From NCBI RefSeq assembly GCF_028743495.1, contig NZ_CP117968.1: a stretch of DNA of 64,000 nucleotides; one strand, 5' to 3'. Within the stretch, counting starts at the first letter, position 1. Each line of letters opens with the position of its first letter. Source of the DNA: Allobacillus halotolerans (GTDB lineage Bacteria; Bacillota; Bacilli; Bacillales; Alkalibacillaceae). Below the pieces are notes generated by a model that saw only the letters and a program-made list of their open reading frames with translations, made no database searches and was not told where the DNA came from. Shown piece by piece: positions 42,041 to 55,387 of this stretch. A program made the position numbers and the translations under genes.

Positions 42041-44203
42041 ATGGAAGAAAAGCAATACATAGACCGAGCAGTCGATTTCGTCAGTAAAGATTTATCTATT
42101 CAATCGAAAACCGTTCGCACAGTGGTTGAGTTGTTGGACGAAGGGAATACTGTCCCATTTATTGCTCGTTACCGCAAAGAACAGACGGGTAATTTGGATG
42201 AAACACAAATACAATCCATTAAAGAGTCATTTGACTATCAAATACAACTCGATCAACGAAAAGAAGAAATCATCCGATTGATCGATGAACAAGGAAAATT
42301 GACGGACGAACTAAAAAAAGACATCCAGGCAGCAAACAAGTTACAACGTCTGGAAGACTTGTATCGACCATATAAACAAAAAAGACGGACACGCGCAACA
42401 ATCGCTAAAGAAAAAGGATTGGAACCGTTAGCTGAGAAAGTGTGGGCTCAAAAAGGAATACAGGTCCAACAAGAGGCAGAACAGTATCTTTCTGAAGAAA
42501 ACGAATTAGTAGAGGTCAGTGATGTTCTACAAGGAGTCAATGATATTCTTGCCGAAAAAATCTCGGATGAAGCGAAATTCCGTGAGAAAATTCGTTCCAT
42601 GACTTTTTCGAAAGGAATCATCAAGACCGAAATAAAAAAAAATGCTGAAGATGAAAAAGAGATTTATCAGATGTACTATGATTTCCAAGAACAAGTATCA
42701 AAAATTGCACATCACCGAGTGCTAGCCGTCAACCGCGGAGAGAAAGAAAAGGTTTTGAGAGTGACCATTGAACCGCCAGTGGAAAATGTTATCTCTTACT
42801 TGCAAAAAGAAATCATTATGAACCAGGATATAGAAGAAGCGAATATTATTCAGGCCGCAATCGACGACGGTTATAAACGTTTATTGGAACCATCGATTGA
42901 ACGAGATATCCGTAGCTCATTGACAGAAACTGCGGAAGAACACGCCATTGATATTTTTGCCAAGAACCTGAAAAACTTACTTTTACAGCCCCCACTTAAA
43001 GGCAAGGTCATGCTCGGTGTAGACCCAGCTTTCCGGACAGGTTGTAAGCTCGCCGTCATTGACGAAACAGGAGCGAAGCAAGAAGTGGATGTCATATATC
43101 CGACTGAACCGAGAAAAGATGTGAAAGGTTCTGAGAAAAAGGTGCTATCTATTCTTGAGCGCTATCCAGTCGAATTGATTGCAATCGGAAACGGAACAGC
43201 ATCAAGAGAAACAGAGCAATTCATCGCGGATATGATTCAACAAAACAATCTGGATGTACCCTATCTCATTGTCAATGAAGCGGGTGCCAGTGTTTACTCA
43301 GCGTCAAAGCTTGCACGTGAAGAATTTCCCGATTTGCAGGTAGAAGAAAGAAGTGCCATTTCAATCGCTCGCAGAGTACAAGATCCACTCAGTGAGTTGG
43401 TTAAAATCGATCCGAAATCCATTGGGGTTGGCCAGTACCAACATGATGTGTCACAAAGCAAGCTGAATAGCTCATTAACTTTTGTCGTCGAAACGGCAGT
43501 GAACCAAGTTGGTGTAAATGTAAACACAGCCTCATCTTCATTACTTGAATACATTTCAGGCTTAAACAAAACGGTGGCAAATAATATCGTTAAGTACCGA
43601 GAAGAGAATGGAAAATTCACCAACCGGAAGCAAATTAAGAAGGTGCCTCGATTAGGAGATAAAACTTATGAGCAGGCCATAGGGTTTTTGAGGATACCAG
43701 ATGGTGATGAACCACTTGATCGGACGTCCATTCACCCTGAAAGTTACCAGGCAACGAAACAACTATTGGGAGAATTAAATGCAACTTCTGCAGATATTGG
43801 TACGGAAGACCTGTCCAACAAACTAAAAGAAGTGAATTTAACCGATTTTGAACGAGAACTGGAAATCGGAAAACTCACGTTGGAAGATATTATGAAAGAC
43901 CTTCGTAAACCAAATCGAGATCCACGTGATGAACTGCCGAAACCATTACTTAAAACGAATGTGCTTTCAATGGAAGACTTAAAACAAGGAATGGAACTCC
44001 AGGGAACCGTCAGAAACGTCGTCGATTTCGGTGCATTTGTAGATGTCGGAGTCAAACAAGACGGACTTGTTCATATTTCCAAGTTGGCAAATCGGTTTGT
44101 TAAAAACCCATTAGATGTTGTTGCAGTAGGTGACATTGTGACGGTCTGGGTAGAAGAAATCGATGTAAAAAGACAGCGCATCGCATTAACGATGGTTCAG
44201 TAA
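42041..44203 (+). CDS. tex: Tex-family transcription accessory / RNA-binding protein (YdcI)
   Basis: About 720 residues: helical N-terminal region, YqgF-like RNase H fold (GVDPAFRTGCKLAVID), helix-hairpin-helix (about 480-560) and a C-terminal S1 domain (GTVRNVVDFGAFVDVGV). Tex binds RNA and affects transcription. GGAGGAATT supports ATG 42041. It lies directly upstream of cmpA on the opposite strand. Confidence 0.92.
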   Translation: MEEKQYIDRAVDFVSKDLSIQSKTVRTVVELLDEGNTVPFIARYRKEQTGNLDETQIQSIKESFDYQIQLDQRKEEIIRLIDEQGKLTDELKKDIQAANKLQRLEDLYRPYKQKRRTRATIAKEKGLEPLAEKVWAQKGIQVQQEAEQYLSEENELVEVSDVLQGVNDILAEKISDEAKFREKIRSMTFSKGIIKTEIKKNAEDEKEIYQMYYDFQEQVSKIAHHRVLAVNRGEKEKVLRVTIEPPVENVISYLQKEIIMNQDIEEANIIQAAIDDGYKRLLEPSIERDIRSSLTETAEEHAIDIFAKNLKNLLLQPPLKGKVMLGVDPAFRTGCKLAVIDETGAKQEVDVIYPTEPRKDVKGSEKKVLSILERYPVELIAIGNGTASRETEQFIADMIQQNNLDVPYLIVNEAGASVYSASKLAREEFPDLQVEERSAISIARRVQDPLSELVKIDPKSIGVGQYQHDVSQSKLNSSLTFVVETAVNQVGVNVNTASSSLLEYISGLNKTVANNIVKYREENGKFTNRKQIKKVPRLGDKTYEQAIGFLRIPDGDEPLDRTSIHPESYQATKQLLGELNATSADIGTEDLSNKLKEVNLTDFERELEIGKLTLEDIMKDLRKPNRDPRDELPKPLLKTNVLSMEDLKQGMELQGTVRNVVDFGAFVDVGVKQDGLVHISKLANRFVKNPLDVVAVGDIVTVWVEEIDVKRQRIALTMVQ

Positions 44204-44206
44204 AAC

Positions 44207-44320
44207 TTAATTGACATTACGGTCATAATAATAAAACCAGCATTGATTGAGTAATTTAATTTGGTATAAATCTTTGGAGGCATAGGCTTTTAATAGCTGT
44301 GCCTTCAACCAATTCGGCAT
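44207..44320 (-). CDS. cmpA: Cortex morphogenetic protein CmpA
   Basis: A 37-codon gene. The protein begins MPNWLKAQLLKAYASKDLY and continues to LNQCWFYYYDRN. Length, MPNWLK start and IKLLNQCW block all match B. subtilis CmpA, a small regulator that blocks cortex assembly in faulty spores and promotes SpoIVA turnover. Position and strand (between ydcI and ydcK, opposite to both) are also the same. GGAGGG precedes the ATG. It implies a spore-forming organism. Confidence 0.92.
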   Translation of the reverse strand: MPNWLKAQLLKAYASKDLYQIKLLNQCWFYYYDRNVN

Positions 44321-44411
44321 AGCAAACCCTCCTGAAACTGTTTATATTACTATATGCAATTAACAGAGATTTGCTATATGGAAATATACCATTGTACGAA
44401 AGGTGAAATGA

Positions 44412-44852
44412 ATGGATCAAAATCAATTGCTCCAATGGACAAGAGAACTGTCCGAAACCTACTTTAGACGGGAATTTCATGCTGACATTGTATTTAACGG
44501 AAGGTTACGAACAACAGGCGGAAGATATATACCTTCAAAGAAACGAATTGAGATTAACAGAAAATATTTAGATGAATTAGGAGAAGAAGAACTCAAAGGA
44601 ATTATTAAACATGAACTATGTCATCATTTTTTACATGTCGACGGTAAACCTTACAATCATCGCAGTAAAGAATTTCGTCAACTATTAAAAGAAACCGGAT
44701 CACCAAGACATTGTAGTTTTTTGCCATCGGTGGAGCGAGAGAAATACATATATCAATGCAAAAAGTGTGGACTCGAATATAAAAGAAGAAGAAAAGTGGA
44801 CACAAAACGGTATTCCTGTGGGAAATGTCGGGGAAAACTTGTTCAAAAATAA
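44412..44852 (+). CDS. SprT-like zinc metalloprotease family protein (YdcK)
   Basis: 146 residues. The metal site is HELCHH (His67, Glu68, His71), and a C-terminal zinc ribbon has two CxxC pairs (CKKC and CGKC). It belongs to the SprT-like family with YdcK of B. subtilis; the substrate is unknown. AAAGGTG supports ATG 44412. It is the last protein gene before the tRNA/rRNA cluster. Confidence 0.88.
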   Translation: MDQNQLLQWTRELSETYFRREFHADIVFNGRLRTTGGRYIPSKKRIEINRKYLDELGEEELKGIIKHELCHHFLHVDGKPYNHRSKEFRQLLKETGSPRHCSFLPSVEREKYIYQCKKCGLEYKRRRKVDTKRYSCGKCRGKLVQK

Positions 44853-44992
44853 GAAATTATATTTTCACCTTGTCTCAACTATATGAAACATGTATAATTG
44901 GAATTTGTGAGCGAGCTATTCAAGTAAAAGAAAGTAATTCTACTTACTGATCGGGTGATTAAAAAATATTTGAGAAAAATATTTTTAACCGA

Positions 44993-45021
44993 TTGACACG
45001 CTCTGAAAGATGTTGTATTAT
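44993..45021 (+). promoter_or_regulatory. Strong sigma-A promoter of the tRNA/rrn cluster
   Basis: TTGACA-N17-TATTAT, preceded by A/T-rich sequence including an inverted AAAATATTT motif that may act as an UP element. The 45022-45167 leader holds a GTGG-ACACG/CGTGT-CCAC stem. Confidence 0.8.
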
Positions 45022-45167
45022 ACTTAACGTCGCAACAAAATGAATGGTTGTTTGATTGTAGCGAACCGTAAACATCTTGGAAAATCTTCTGAGTAGGATT
45101 GCGAGGAGTGGAGACACGACGAGCATATTAAGCAAAACGTGTCCACAATGAATTTTCTTACTTATAT

Positions 45168-45242
45168 TCCAGCGTAGCTCAGTGGTAGAGCAGTTGGCTG
45201 TTAACCAATTGGTCGCAGGTTCGAATCCTGCCGCTGGAGCCA
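45168..45242 (+). tRNA. tRNA-Asn (GUU)
   Basis: Complete cloverleaf with anticodon GTT, T-arm GGTTCGAATCC and encoded CCA. Confidence 0.95.
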
Positions 45243-45245
45243 TAT

Positions 45246-45336
45246 GGAGAAGTACTCAAGTGGCTGAAGAGGCGCCCCTGCTAAGGGTGTAGGTCGCGTA
45301 AGCGGCGCGAGGGTTCAAATCCCTCCTTCTCCGCCA
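45246..45336 (+). tRNA. tRNA-Ser (GCU)
   Basis: Class II tRNA with a long variable arm, anticodon GCT in CTGCTAAG and encoded CCA. Confidence 0.95.
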
Positions 45337-45345
45337 TTACTTATT

Positions 45346-45417
45346 GGCCCGTTGGTCAAGTGGTTAAGACACCGCCCTTTCACGGCGGTAACACGGGTTC
45401 GAATCCCGTACGGGTCA
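45346..45417 (+). tRNA. tRNA-Glu (UUC)
   Basis: Anticodon TTC in CTTTCAC, acceptor GGCCCGT/ACGGGTC. CCA is not encoded (the sequence continues CTT). Confidence 0.93.
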
Positions 45418-45429
45418 CTTGTTATATTA

Positions 45430-45506
45430 GGTCCGGTAGTTCAGTTGGTTAGAATGCCTGCCTGTCACGCAGGAGGTCGCGGGTTCGAGTCCCGTCCGGA
45501 CCGCCA
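45430..45506 (+). tRNA. tRNA-Asp (GUC), first copy
   Basis: Anticodon GTC in CTGTCAC, encoded CCA. Identical to the copy at 51561-51637. Confidence 0.95.
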
Positions 45507-45510
45507 TTCT

Positions 45511-45585
45511 TGGGCTATAGCCAAGCGGTAAGGCATCGGGTTTTGGTCCCGTGATTCCCAGGTTCGAATCCTGGTAGCCCAGCCA
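45511..45585 (+). tRNA. tRNA-Gln (UUG)
   Basis: Anticodon TTG in TTTTGGT, acceptor TGGGCTA/TAGCCCA, encoded CCA. Confidence 0.95.
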
Positions 45586-45627
45586 TTATTTACTATAAGA
45601 AAGGATCGGGCAAATCATTATAGCAAC

Positions 45628-45668
45628 TTATGAATTGAATAAATTCAAGTAAGTCTTTTTTTATTGCT
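45628..45668 (+). terminator. Possible terminator within the tRNA cluster
   Basis: ACTT-GAATT and AATTC-AGT form a weak, AT-rich stem followed by CTTTTTTTATT. It would separate the first five tRNAs from the rest. Confidence 0.45.
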
Positions 45669-45685
45669 AAAATGCTATTTTTTAT

Positions 45686-45714
45686 TTTACATTTGCCTTC
45701 GTTTCTTTTATGAT
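45686..45714 (+). promoter_or_regulatory. Sigma-A promoter of the second tRNA run and rrn
   Basis: TTTACA-N17-TATGAT, about 18 bp before tRNA-Lys. Confidence 0.6.
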
Positions 45715-45732
45715 AATTAATATTGAAAATTC

Positions 45733-45808
45733 GAGCCATTAGCTCAGTCGGTAGAGCATCTGACTTTTAATCAGAGGGTCGGAGGTTCGAATCCTCCATG
45801 GCTCACCA
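45733..45808 (+). tRNA. tRNA-Lys (UUU)
   Basis: Anticodon TTT in CTTTTAA, encoded CCA. Confidence 0.95.
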
Positions 45809-45811
45809 TAT

Positions 45812-45895
<84 letters not shown>

Positions 45896-45954
45896 TTGAG
45901 AAAAAAAGCTTGCAATTATGTTTGAGATTTGATATGATATTCCTTGTCGCTGTT

Positions 45955-46028
45955 GCGCCCGTAGCTCAATTGGATAGAGTGTCTGACTACGGATCAGAAG
46001 GTTAGGGGTTCGACTCCTCTCGGGCGCG
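45955..46028 (+). tRNA. tRNA-Arg (ACG)
   Basis: Anticodon ACG in CTACGGA, acceptor GCGCCCG/CGGGCGC; CCA is not encoded. Confidence 0.93.
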
Positions 46029-46089
46029 TAGACGGGAAGCAATCAAAAGTGTTTGTTGCTTCCTGCTTAAAAATTTAATTCATCTACAT

Positions 46090-46163
46090 GCGGGTGTAGT
46101 TTAGTGGTAAAACCTCAGCCTTCCAAGCTGATGTCGTGGGTTCGATTCCCATCACCCGCTCCA
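46090..46163 (+). tRNA. tRNA-Gly (UCC)
   Basis: Anticodon TCC in CTTCCAA, encoded CCA. Confidence 0.95.
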
Positions 46164-46168
46164 TATAT

Positions 46169-46245
46169 GGGCCTGTAGCTCAGTTGGTCAGAGCGCACGC
46201 CTGATAAGCGTGAGGTCGGTGGTTCAAGTCCACTCAGGCCCACCA
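46169..46245 (+). tRNA. tRNA-Ile (GAU)
   Basis: Anticodon GAT in CTGATAA, encoded CCA. It precedes the 16S gene rather than lying in the 16S-23S spacer. Confidence 0.95.
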
Positions 46246-46258
46246 TATAGCATTCGAA

Positions 46259-46281
46259 CCTTGAAAACTAAACAAAATAGC
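46259..46281 (+). other. 16S processing-stem strand (5')
   Basis: Complementary, with one mismatch, to 47965-47987 behind the 16S gene. The two strands form the long stem cut by RNase III to release pre-16S RNA. Confidence 0.8.
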
Positions 46282-46355
46282 CTGAAGTCAATTCGGTTTC
46301 TTTCTTACTTGATTGGGAAAGAAACAAACGAAAATTTTTAAGCCAATCAAACACT

Positions 46356-47927
<1,572 letters not shown>

Positions 47928-48007
47928 ATGAAATGTGGACCTTTGAGTCCACAAACGACTCAGCGCTATTTTGTTTAGTTTTGAAGGATCGAAAGATCTT
48001 TCAGAAC

Positions 48008-48037
48008 CATGTACCTTGAAAACTAGATAAGAAGCAA
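48008..48037 (+). other. 23S processing-stem strand (5'), in the 16S-23S spacer
   Basis: Complementary to 51023-51052 behind the 23S gene. The 16S-23S spacer (47923-48079) contains no tRNA gene. Confidence 0.8.
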
Positions 48038-48079
48038 GCATCGAAACGAAAAGATTTAGGCGTCTTTTCACGCAATGTA

Positions 48080-51009
<2,930 letters not shown>

Positions 51010-51069
51010 ACTATATGATGTATTGCTTCTTATCTAGTTTTGAAGGTACATGCCTTTCAAAATCATATT

Positions 51070-51187
51070 TGTCCGGTGACGATGGCAGAGAGGTCACACC
51101 TGTACCCATTCCGAACACAGAAGTTAAGCTCTCTAGCGCCGATGGTAGTTGGGGTTTTTCCCCTGCAAGAGTAGGACGTTGCCGGGC
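51070..51187 (+). rRNA. 5S ribosomal RNA
   Basis: About 118 nt, TGTCCGGTGACGATGGC to GCCGGGCA, with the CCGAACACAGAAGTTAAG core typical of bacilli. Confidence 0.95.
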
Positions 51188-51223
51188 AGATCATTGATTG
51201 AATGGTCTTTATATTAATCATAT

Positions 51224-51300
51224 CGCGGGGTGGAGCAGTCAGGCAGCTCGTCGGGCTCATAACCCGGAGGTCGCAGGTTCAAATCCTGTCCCCGCAACCA
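51224..51300 (+). tRNA. tRNA-fMet (CAU), initiator
   Basis: Anticodon CAT. The C1-A72 mismatch and the GGG/CCC base pairs in the anticodon stem mark it as the initiator. Ends CAACCA. Confidence 0.95.
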
Positions 51301-51518
51301 ATTTATTTACCGCATCTACGTTGAATAAACTTCATAGCAAGGTAAGATATGGAGTACTCGAAGAGTGCAACCAAAATTTTTACCGCAACTACGTTGGATT
51401 AACTTCGAAGGAAGGTAAGATGGGAGTACTCAAAGAGTGCAACCAAATTAATCATCGCATCTTCGTCAGATTAACTTCGATGTAAGATGAAATATGGAGT
51501 ACCCGTAGGGTGCAACCA
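51301..51518 (+). repeat. Three tandem tRNA-sized units ending CAACCA, structured RNA of unknown role
   Basis: Units are 51301-51373, 51374-51445 and 51446-51518 (73, 72 and 73 nt). Each ends GTGCAACCA, echoing the CGCAACCA end of the preceding tRNA-fMet. Two stems are kept by paired changes: TTACC/GGTAA in units 1 and 2 becomes TCATC/GATGA in unit 3; ACTC/GAGT in units 1 and 2 becomes ACCC/GGGT in unit 3. They lack a cloverleaf and T-loop, so they are not tRNAs. No terminator separates them from tRNA-fMet or tRNA-Asp. Confidence 0.75.
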
Positions 51519-51560
51519 AAATATTCACTCATATGAAGGTGGATTTAATTTTTTAAATAA

Positions 51561-51637
51561 GGTCCGGTAGTTCAGTTGGTTAGAATGCCTGCCTGTCACG
51601 CAGGAGGTCGCGGGTTCGAGTCCCGTCCGGACCGCCA
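51561..51637 (+). tRNA. tRNA-Asp (GUC), second copy
   Basis: Identical to 45430-45506, encoded CCA. It ends the rrn transcript. Confidence 0.95.
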
Positions 51638-51652
51638 TTCATACATAATGTA

Positions 51653-51680
51653 AAACATGTGGGAGACCACATGTTTTTTT
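51653..51680 (+). terminator. Terminator of the rrn/tRNA operon
   Basis: AAACATGTGG pairs with CCACATGTTT around GAGA, then T-rich. Confidence 0.9.
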
Positions 51681-51811
51681 GTTTAGCTTAAAAAAGTTTA
51701 TTCATGTAAAAGTATAAATCTTATTCCATTACATATGCGAAGTATTCTACTAACGAATTTCATAAGCACATGTTATTATTGAAAAAAGATCTCTTCATTG
51801 GTGGTGTTCTT

Positions 51812-52768
51812 TTGAAGGAATTCGAGTTTATTGAAAAGATTAAACCGTCTTATTATAGAAATTCATCTGTTATTAAAGGGATCGGTGATGATGCTGCTGT
51901 TGTAAGCCCGCCAAATGGATATGAGCTTGTAATTGCTTCTGATACAATGGTAGAGGATATTCATTTCTCTTTTGAATATATGCAGTTGAGTGATATTGGC
52001 TTTCGTGTATTGGCGGCGAATTTAAGTGATTTAGCAGCAATGGGAGCAAGACCACTCTACTACGCAGTAAATATAGCTGTTCCATCTACTTATTCTGATG
52101 AACAATTAACCGATTTGTATGTTGGTATGAATGAACTTGCCCAAAAGTATAAACTCGATTTAATTGGTGGAGATACAGTTTCTGCAAATGAATTGGTTAT
52201 TACGATTAGTGTATTTGGAAAAGTGTTGCCGAATAGAAAACGATTAAGAAGTTACGCGCAAACAAATGATATTGTTTTTGTTACAGGTAATCTAGGAGAA
52301 GCAGCCTATGGTTACGACCTACTACAATCAAATTTTCTTTTGGAAAATTATTTTACCAATCGACATAAGCGACCTATTCCCCGGATTGATTTTGTGGAAT
52401 TGACCGATTCAGTGATTCGTATGTCTTTGAATGATCTGAGTGATGGATTAGCAAGTGAACTCAATGAAATCGCTGAAGCTTCACAAGCTACAATTGTAAT
52501 CCACTGGGATGACTTACCGATCCATTCTAAAATGACCAATATAGAAATTGAGCAATTAAAAAAGTATGTTTTATCAAGTGGAGAAGACTTTGAGTTGGTC
52601 GGCACGTGTTCTCCAACAGAATGGGATCTATTGAAAGAGGCTACAAACAATCAGCTACCAGTGACACCTATTGGCAAGGTTACTGCTGAAACAAGTACGC
52701 CAGAAGTATATTTAACGATAAATGAAACAAAAACAATTTTGTGTAAAAGTGGTTATTCACATGGCTAG
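51812..52768 (+). CDS. thiL: Thiamine-monophosphate kinase
   Basis: About 318 residues. GIGDDAAVV near the N-terminus and SGEDFELVG near the C-terminus are the family motifs; IGGDTVSANELVIT is the ATP/Mg region. It phosphorylates thiamine monophosphate to the diphosphate cofactor. The likely start is TTG 51812 (N-terminus KEFEFIEKI), matching the usual ThiL start; ATG 51770 would add 14 atypical residues. The t6A genes follow as in B. subtilis. Confidence 0.92.
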   Translation: MKEFEFIEKIKPSYYRNSSVIKGIGDDAAVVSPPNGYELVIASDTMVEDIHFSFEYMQLSDIGFRVLAANLSDLAAMGARPLYYAVNIAVPSTYSDEQLTDLYVGMNELAQKYKLDLIGGDTVSANELVITISVFGKVLPNRKRLRSYAQTNDIVFVTGNLGEAAYGYDLLQSNFLLENYFTNRHKRPIPRIDFVELTDSVIRMSLNDLSDGLASELNEIAEASQATIVIHWDDLPIHSKMTNIEIEQLKKYVLSSGEDFELVGTCSPTEWDLLKEATNNQLPVTPIGKVTAETSTPEVYLTINETKTILCKSGYSHG

Positions 52769-52783
52769 AAGATAGGTGATTGG

Positions 52784-53233
52784 ATGAAAGAATTTATTGC
52801 AAATAATGAAGAAGAAACAATGGATTTTGCTGAAAGGTTAGGCGAGTTATTACAACCAAATCAAGTAATCACGCTCGATGGTGATTTAGGTGCAGGGAAA
52901 ACAACGTTTACAAAGGGGTTAGCAAAAGGGTTAGGAGTCAAACGAACAGTCAATAGTCCAACCTATACGATTGTAAAAGAGTATCGTGGTCGGATGCCTC
53001 TTTATCACATGGATGTGTATCGACTGGAGGATAGCGAAGAGGATATTGGTTTTGATGAATATTTTTCAGGTGAGGGTGTCACTGTGATCGAATGGTCCGA
53101 TTATATTCACACTTTTCTACCTGATACGTACTTAAAGATTCAAATGAAGAAGGAAAGTGCAGATCAACGTCAAATTCTTCTTCAACCTATTGGCGAAGAA
53201 TATGAGAAATTAATTGAGGAGCTTCAACAATGA
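52784..53233 (+). CDS. tsaE: t6A synthesis ATPase TsaE
   Basis: 149 residues. Walker A GDLGAGKTTFTKG (about 35-47), and the SPTYTIVKEY block. It partners TsaB and TsaD in making threonylcarbamoyl-A37 on ANN-decoding tRNAs. ATAGGTG-N6 precedes ATG 52784. Its stop overlaps the tsaB start (ATGA). Confidence 0.93.
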   Translation: MKEFIANNEEETMDFAERLGELLQPNQVITLDGDLGAGKTTFTKGLAKGLGVKRTVNSPTYTIVKEYRGRMPLYHMDVYRLEDSEEDIGFDEYFSGEGVTVIEWSDYIHTFLPDTYLKIQMKKESADQRQILLQPIGEEYEKLIEELQQ

Positions 53234-53928
53234 ACATATTAGCAATCGATACTTCGAACCGACCAATGAGTGTCGCATTATATCACAATGAGATTCCTTT
53301 GATTGAGCACACGTTAAATAGTAAACGAAATCATTCTGTGCAATTGATGCCAGCGATTGAGTATTTAATGAAGGAAGTGAACCTTCAGCCTAAAGATCTT
53401 TCGAAAATTGTCGTTGCTAATGGTCCTGGTTCGTATACAGGATTACGGATTGGTGTCACTACGGCAAAAACACTGGCTTGGTCGTTAAATATCCCATTAG
53501 TTACTGTCTCTAGTCTTGAGCTTGTAGCGGCTAATCTAATTTACTCAAATGGTCTTGTTTGCTCGTTTTTCGATGCGAGACGGGGAAACGTCTTCACTGG
53601 ATTGTATCGTGCTCAAGAAGGCCAATTAGCGGTACAATTGCCTGACCAGAATATCGCGATGGACGAGTGGTTGAATCAACTAAATGAATTGGGAGAACCG
53701 ATTACAATGGTCAGTCCAACAGAGCATTCATTTCATGATTTGGTTTCTGAAAAATTAGGCGATCGTGCCAAATGGATTAGAGGGCATCTGAGTTTCCCGC
53801 AAGCGGGCCAGCTTGTTCTACTGGGAAAAGATCGAGAACCCGTGGATATTCATTCAACGAGTCCGAATTATCACCGATTAGTTGAGGCTGAAGTCAAATG
53901 GATGGAGAAAAATGGACGCAATGAGTAA
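53230..53928 (+). CDS. tsaB: t6A synthesis protein TsaB
   Basis: 232 residues of the ASKHA fold: ILAIDTSNRPMSVAL at the start, and NGPGSYTGLRIGV. It is the inactive paralogue of TsaD and holds it in the complex. Translation is probably coupled with tsaE. Its end overlaps the rimI start. Confidence 0.93.
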   Translation: MNILAIDTSNRPMSVALYHNEIPLIEHTLNSKRNHSVQLMPAIEYLMKEVNLQPKDLSKIVVANGPGSYTGLRIGVTTAKTLAWSLNIPLVTVSSLELVAANLIYSNGLVCSFFDARRGNVFTGLYRAQEGQLAVQLPDQNIAMDEWLNQLNELGEPITMVSPTEHSFHDLVSEKLGDRAKWIRGHLSFPQAGQLVLLGKDREPVDIHSTSPNYHRLVEAEVKWMEKNGRNE

Positions 53929-54370
53929 GGAAGCGATTGTCAGACGGATGACCATTGAAGATTTGGATCAAGTGATGGACGTAGAATATGCTTCCTTCCG
54001 TTCACCATGGAGGAAAGCAGACATTTTACATGACTTAATCAATAATCCATTTTCAGATTACCTAGTCATTGAAAAAGGAGATCGAGTCATTGGCTATTGT
54101 GGTGCATGGACAGTCGTGGAGGCGGCACAAATAACGAACATTGCTATCCATCCAGAAGAGCGAGGACAAGGATATAGCGTGAAATTATTTCAACGGATGA
54201 TCAAATACTTAAAATTAAAAGAAGCAACTGAGCTGACATTGGAAGTAAGAAAATCCAATCATGTGGCTCAGCAATTATATGAGCGATTTGGTATGAAACC
54301 AGTAGGCGTACGAAAAAATTATTATCAGGATGATGGAGAAGATGCCATTGTCATGTGGGTGGAGTTATAA
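53912..54370 (+). CDS. rimI: Ribosomal-protein-S18-alanine N-acetyltransferase RimI
   Basis: 152 residues of the GNAT fold: NIAIHPEERGQGYSVKLFQ is the acetyl-CoA site, and EVRKSNHVAQQLYERFGMK the C-terminal motif. GGAG (53904-53907) supports ATG 53912. It overlaps the end of tsaB and sits in the conserved t6A cluster. It acetylates the N-terminus of S18. Confidence 0.9.
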   Translation: MDAMSKEAIVRRMTIEDLDQVMDVEYASFRSPWRKADILHDLINNPFSDYLVIEKGDRVIGYCGAWTVVEAAQITNIAIHPEERGQGYSVKLFQRMIKYLKLKEATELTLEVRKSNHVAQQLYERFGMKPVGVRKNYYQDDGEDAIVMWVEL

Positions 54371-55381
54371 ATGAAGCAAGAAAAAATTTTAGCAATCGAA
54401 ACAAGTTGTGATGAAACAGCAGCAGCAGTCGTCGAGGGAGGTACAACATTACTTTCCAATGTCGTCGCGACGCAAATGGAGATCCACCAGAAGTTTGGTG
54501 GTGTCGTCCCCGAGTTGGCTTCCCGCCACCATATTGAACAAATTACCATAGTCATTGAAGAGGCATTAAACGAAGCGAAAGTCACGATGGAAGAGATTGA
54601 TGCAATTGCGGTCACTGAAGGCCCAGGTTTAGTCGGTGCATTGTTGATCGGTGTGAATGCAGCAAAAACGTTGGCATTTGCTCATCAGAAACCATTAATT
54701 GGTGTGCATCATATTGCCGGTCATATTTATGCTAATCGGTTGGAACAAGAATTTCAATTTCCGCTGTTAAGCTTAGTTGTTTCTGGAGGACATACAGAGT
54801 TAATCTTAATGAAAGAACATGGCGATTATGAAATTATTGGAGAAACAAGGGATGATGCTGCGGGTGAAGCATACGATAAAGTCGCAAAAGCATTAGATTT
54901 GCCTTATCCAGGTGGACCGGTGATCGATCAACTGGCTCACGAAGGAGAAGAAACATACGATTTTCCACGTTCTTGGTTGGAAAAAGGGTCATTTGATTTT
55001 AGCTTCAGTGGTTTAAAAACGGCGGTTGTGAATCAAATCCATCAGTTAAAGCAAAAAAATGAACCGATTTCAAAAGCCAATATCGCAGCATCCTTCCAAG
55101 CAAGTGTTGTTGATGTGTTGGTGGAAAAGACCTATCAGGCGGCCCAACAATACGGTGTGAAGCAATTGATCGTCGCTGGTGGTGTTTCAGCGAATCGAGC
55201 GCTCCGAAAGTCGATTGAGGAAAAGTTTGAAGGTACAGACATTGCAGTATCCATTCCTCCACTATATTTATGTACGGATAATGCAGCGATGATTGGAGCA
55301 GCAGCTTCCATTCAGTATCATAAAGATGAATATGCTAAGCTAGATTTAAATGCACAACCTGGCTTAATGATTGAAAAGTAA
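54371..55381 (+). CDS. tsaD: tRNA N6-threonylcarbamoyltransferase TsaD (Gcp)
   Basis: 336 residues. Metal-binding histidines are in HHIAGHIYANRL (H111/H115 type), and LAIETSCDETAAAVVE and GGVSANRALR are further family motifs. It transfers threonylcarbamoyl to A37. ATG follows the rimI stop directly. A terminator that overlaps a DnaA box follows. Confidence 0.95.
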   Translation: MKQEKILAIETSCDETAAAVVEGGTTLLSNVVATQMEIHQKFGGVVPELASRHHIEQITIVIEEALNEAKVTMEEIDAIAVTEGPGLVGALLIGVNAAKTLAFAHQKPLIGVHHIAGHIYANRLEQEFQFPLLSLVVSGGHTELILMKEHGDYEIIGETRDDAAGEAYDKVAKALDLPYPGGPVIDQLAHEGEETYDFPRSWLEKGSFDFSFSGLKTAVVNQIHQLKQKNEPISKANIAASFQASVVDVLVEKTYQAAQQYGVKQLIVAGGVSANRALRKSIEEKFEGTDIAVSIPPLYLCTDNAAMIGAAASIQYHKDEYAKLDLNAQPGLMIEK

Positions 55382-55387
55382 AATATG

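Noticed and set aside
51301..51518. tRNA pseudogenes ending in CCA
   Set aside because: Length and CCA fit, but no T-loop, D-arm or anticodon arm can be found in any unit; listed as structured repeats instead.
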